In this document: positions 62,220-64,000 of the stretch, piece by piece
How positions within the stretch are numbered: the stretch's first letter is position 1
How the letters are laid out: every line of letters starts with the position of its first letter
Source of the DNA: Palsa-504 sp963844625
Lineage (GTDB): Bacteria; Actinomycetota; Actinomycetes; Streptosporangiales; Streptosporangiaceae
Direction of reading: 5' to 3'
Assembly: GCA_963844625.1 (NCBI GenBank)
Contig: CAWJPF010000024.1
Coordinates: forward strand, 248,001 to 312,000
Length of the DNA stretch: 64,000 bases
Position numbers and translations under genes: made by a program
The notes under the pieces: model-generated
Databases searched by the model: none
Seen by the model: only the letters and a program-made list of their open reading frames with translations
Told to the model about the DNA's origin: nothing

Positions 62220-62852
62220 TTAAAGGCCGTGGAGGTCGGGATGGTTGTTGTGCCAGATGACCAGGATCGCCTTGCCGATGATGCTGGAGCCCTGGATGGG
62301 CCCCCAGTAGCGGCTGTCGCAGGAGTCTGCGCGGTTGTCGCCCAGGACGTAGAACTCGCCGGGCGGGACGCGGTAGGGATGCTGGCTGCTTGCGATCGGC
62401 GGGCCTAGCGGGTCGTAGGCCGGCAGGTACGGCTCGGTCAGCAGGTGCCCGTTGATGTAGATGGTGTTGCCGGCGGAGTAGATCGTCTGGCCTGGCAGCG
62501 CGATGACGCGCTTGACGAGGTCCCCTGCCGGTGCTCCGCCGCACTGGTCAAGGGGCGGGTGGGTAAACACCACGATCTCGCCCTCGCGGACGTCGTGCCA
62601 GCTGAAGAACGCCTTCTGCACCAGGATCCGGTCGTACACGGCGAGCGTCGGGACCATCGACGCCGACGGGACCCAGAAGGTCTGGCAGGCGTACGTTCGC
62701 AGCAGGACGGACAGTAGCGCCGCCACGAGCAGCGTGATGACCGTCTCGGTCAGTCCCCGCCGCCATCGCCGCCGCCGCTGCGGGCTAGTGCCGGCGGACC
62801 CGCCGCTGGCCGGATCGGCGCTCGCGGGACCGAGGTCAGCAGGAGCGGGCAT
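62220..62852 (-). CDS. lepB: Signal peptidase I
   Basis: The 210-residue protein has one N-terminal membrane helix (about 34-52) and the catalytic serine in FWVPSASMVPTL (about 61), the general-base lysine in GDLVKRVIALPGQ (about 112) and box E GDNRADSCDSRYWG (about 170). It cleaves signal peptides from secreted proteins outside the membrane. Its start overlaps the preceding membrane-protein gene by 17 bases, so it belongs to the PadR operon, an unusual setting for lepB. Confidence 0.95.
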   Translation of the reverse strand: MPAPADLGPASADPASGGSAGTSPQRRRRWRRGLTETVITLLVAALLSVLLRTYACQTFWVPSASMVPTLAVYDRILVQKAFFSWHDVREGEIVVFTHPPLDQCGGAPAGDLVKRVIALPGQTIYSAGNTIYINGHLLTEPYLPAYDPLGPPIASSQHPYRVPPGEFYVLGDNRADSCDSRYWGPIQGSSIIGKAILVIWHNNHPDLHGL

Positions 62853-63318
62853 GCGCGGTTCCCTGGAGGCTCAGCCGCGAGTGGCCTGCGGCGGCAATAG
62901 CGCCCGTCACGTGCCCGGGCAGGACAGGGCGACACGGGGCGGACTGGCGCGCGGAGCCGGCGCTCGGGGGCGCGGGCTTGATCTTCGGGGGGACCGGGCG
63001 GGACGGCGACTGGGTCGTGCCCGCCGCCCTGGCCGGCGCGGTCTGGGCTACTAGTGCCGCCGAGAAGCCGAGCAGGCAGGCCGCGGCCAGCAGCGCCGCG
63101 CCCACTGTGCTCAGGGACCGGCCGGGAGGCGGGGTCAGCCACTCGCGGGCCGCGCCGACGAGGTAGCTCCAGGCGATCGACGCCGCCGGGGTGCCGTCCC
63201 GGATGAGAAGCGCCGCTAGCTCGGCGGCCTCGTCTGCGTGGCGTCGCCGCCAGCGGGCCGGGTAGCAGCGGAGCGCGGCATCGACCAGCGCGCCTTCCCG
63301 GGCTTCGGGGGCGCGCAT
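62836..63318 (-). CDS. PadR-coupled small membrane protein
   Basis: The 160-residue protein begins with a cytoplasmic segment containing LRCYPARWRRRHADEAAEL, then one clear membrane helix (STVGAALLAAACLLGFSAAL, about 69-88) and a Pro/Ser-rich extracellular tail. The YP-R-HA-E motif matches the PadR-coupled protein at 15945-17234. Its ATG shares a base with the PadR stop (TGATG), and its end overlaps lepB, so all three are one operon. Function unknown. Confidence 0.75.
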   Translation of the reverse strand: MRAPEAREGALVDAALRCYPARWRRRHADEAAELAALLIRDGTPAASIAWSYLVGAAREWLTPPPGRSLSTVGAALLAAACLLGFSAALVAQTAPARAAGTTQSPSRPVPPKIKPAPPSAGSARQSAPCRPVLPGHVTGAIAAAGHSRLSLQGTAHARSC

Positions 63319-63644
63319 CAGACGCCGCCCAGCTGCAGGCGCAGCCGTCCGGCCGCGCTGACCCGCTCCAGCGAATCCAGGTGCACCCGCAGTGCTGCCG
63401 CACCCGGTGCGGTGATGCGGTAGGGATGCCGCCGCTCGCTGGCGGGCAGCGACTCGATGAGCCCGAGCCTGTCGAGCCGGTCCAGCGCGCCGTAGAGCGT
63501 GCCGGGCCCGAGCTCGACGCCCGCGAACTGCCTGACGTCCTGGATCAGCGCATAGCCGTGCTTCGGCCCGTCGGCGAGGCTGACCAGGATCAGCACCGAC
63601 GCCTCCCCAACCCGGCGCAGCACGTCCTGCTCTCGTGCGGTCAT
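63318..63644 (-). CDS. PadR family transcriptional regulator
   Basis: The 108-residue protein has a PadR winged helix: ASVLILVSLADGPKHGYALI, LGPGTLYGALDRLDRLGLIE and the wing ERRHPYRIT. The ATG at 63644 follows AGGAGGG. An 11-bp inverted repeat (63653-63688) lies directly upstream, a likely site of autorepression. It heads the operon with a small membrane protein and lepB. Confidence 0.92.
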   Translation of the reverse strand: MTAREQDVLRRVGEASVLILVSLADGPKHGYALIQDVRQFAGVELGPGTLYGALDRLDRLGLIESLPASERRHPYRITAPGAAALRVHLDSLERVSAAGRLRLQLGGV

Positions 63645-63652
63645 CTGCCCTC

Positions 63653-63688
63653 CTATTACGTTGGCGAATATATCAGTCAACGTAATAG
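63653..63688. promoter_or_regulatory. Candidate PadR operator
   Basis: CTATTACGTTG (63653-63663) and CAACGTAATAG (63678-63688) form a perfect 11-bp inverted repeat with a 14-base AT-rich centre, nine bases upstream of the PadR start and overlapping its ribosome-binding site and probable promoter. This fits PadR autoregulation. Confidence 0.7.
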
Positions 63689-63847
63689 CCGGGCTAGCCC
63701 GTTGCCCACCCCGGCCTGCCGGTCGCCTAGCACGCGAGCAGGGAACCCCGCCGCTCGCGCACCAGGGCGACGGCCAGTCCCGGTGACCACAAGGACCAAG
63801 ACGACAAGCAGCGGCCACGATGCGGGCTGGTGGCGGCATTCGGCGGG

Positions 63848-64000
63848 CTAGCCGACGTCGACCCAGTCCAGGGTGCGCTGGACGGCCTTGCGCCAGCCGG
63901 CGTAGCCGCCCGCGCGCCGTTCCGGTGTCCAGGACGGTGACCAGCGCCTGGACTCGTGCCAGTTGGCGCGCAGCTCGCCGGTGTCCCGCCAGAATCCGGT
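63848..64000 (-). CDS. glpK: Glycerol kinase, C-terminal fragment (continues beyond window)
   Basis: Reading from the window edge, 50 codons encode GFWRDTGELRANWHESRRW, PERRAGGYAGWRKAVQRTL and a final DWVDVG before TAG at 63848-63850. This matches the C-terminal end of FGGY-family glycerol kinase (compare the common ending GWxKAVxRTLxWV). Glycerol kinase makes glycerol-3-phosphate from glycerol and ATP. The N-terminal 90 percent lies outside the window. Confidence 0.8.
   Translation of the reverse strand, partial: TGFWRDTGELRANWHESRRWSPSWTPERRAGGYAGWRKAVQRTLDWVDVG

Overview
The window is a GC-rich stretch from a high-GC Gram-positive bacterium, most likely a soil-dwelling filamentous actinomycete. 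The evidence is the codon bias (G/C in nearly every third position) and the gene families: an FHA-ABC transporter, a SpoIIE-type phosphatase with PAS and GAF-like parts, a DUF2993 protein, an ECF42-type sigma factor with its DGPF partner, a trans-acting enoyl reductase homologue, STAND/TPR proteins, a split LigC/PrimPol repair pair and several PadR and TetR regulators. The species cannot be named from the sequence. I saw no tRNA, rRNA, CRISPR array or intact insertion sequence.

Layout. 1-9.7 kb: edge-truncated FHA-ABC transporter, DUF2993 protein, HIT protein, SpoIIE-type phosphatase, an RraA-like gene divergent from a MocR regulator. 8.4-14.1 kb: two paralogous membrane diguanylate cyclases, each with a conserved divergent upstream region and a short ORF with a strong ribosome-binding site, flanking glmS. 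14.1-23.2 kb: MFS exporters, a PadR/membrane-protein pair, a frameshifted D-serine dehydratase-like gene, a frameshifted S53 peptidase, and an MFS/TetR unit. 23.3-32.5 kb: DUF2254 protein, convergent DGPF/ECF42 pair, enoyl-CoA hydratase, ppk2 and the sugar-phosphate operon pgi-gnd-zwf. 32.7-41.2 kb: TetR/P450 divergent pair, a GH26-like lipoprotein, a GH59 galactocerebrosidase homologue, a flavin/F420-type oxidoreductase and a trans-acting enoyl reductase homologue. 41.3-47.9 kb: chromate transporter, dapF with a Nudix-like gene, a cluster of DnaA-box-like sites, enoyl-CoA hydratase, WYL regulator, DinB and VOC proteins. 48.5-58.7 kb: a plus-strand run of two STAND/TPR proteins, a GMC oxidoreductase, a nucleotidyltransferase-fold protein, a metallophosphoesterase and an APC permease. 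58.8-64 kb: frameshifted SDR, LigC and PrimPol, signal peptidase I in a PadR operon, and the 3' end of glpK.

Three patterns cut across the window. First, short tandem repeats are common, and in four genes the array unit contains the stop codon, giving several serial stops. Second, four genes are each broken by one missing base in a GC-rich run, which looks more like consensus sequencing error than four independent pseudogenes. Third, regulators repeatedly sit next to a clear palindrome: both PadR genes, the P450-linked TetR and the MFS/TetR unit. The least conventional features are the STAND pair with its downstream enzymes, the diguanylate cyclase modules around glmS, a bacterial homologue of the lysosomal enzyme GALC, and a possible small RNA before the chromate transporter.
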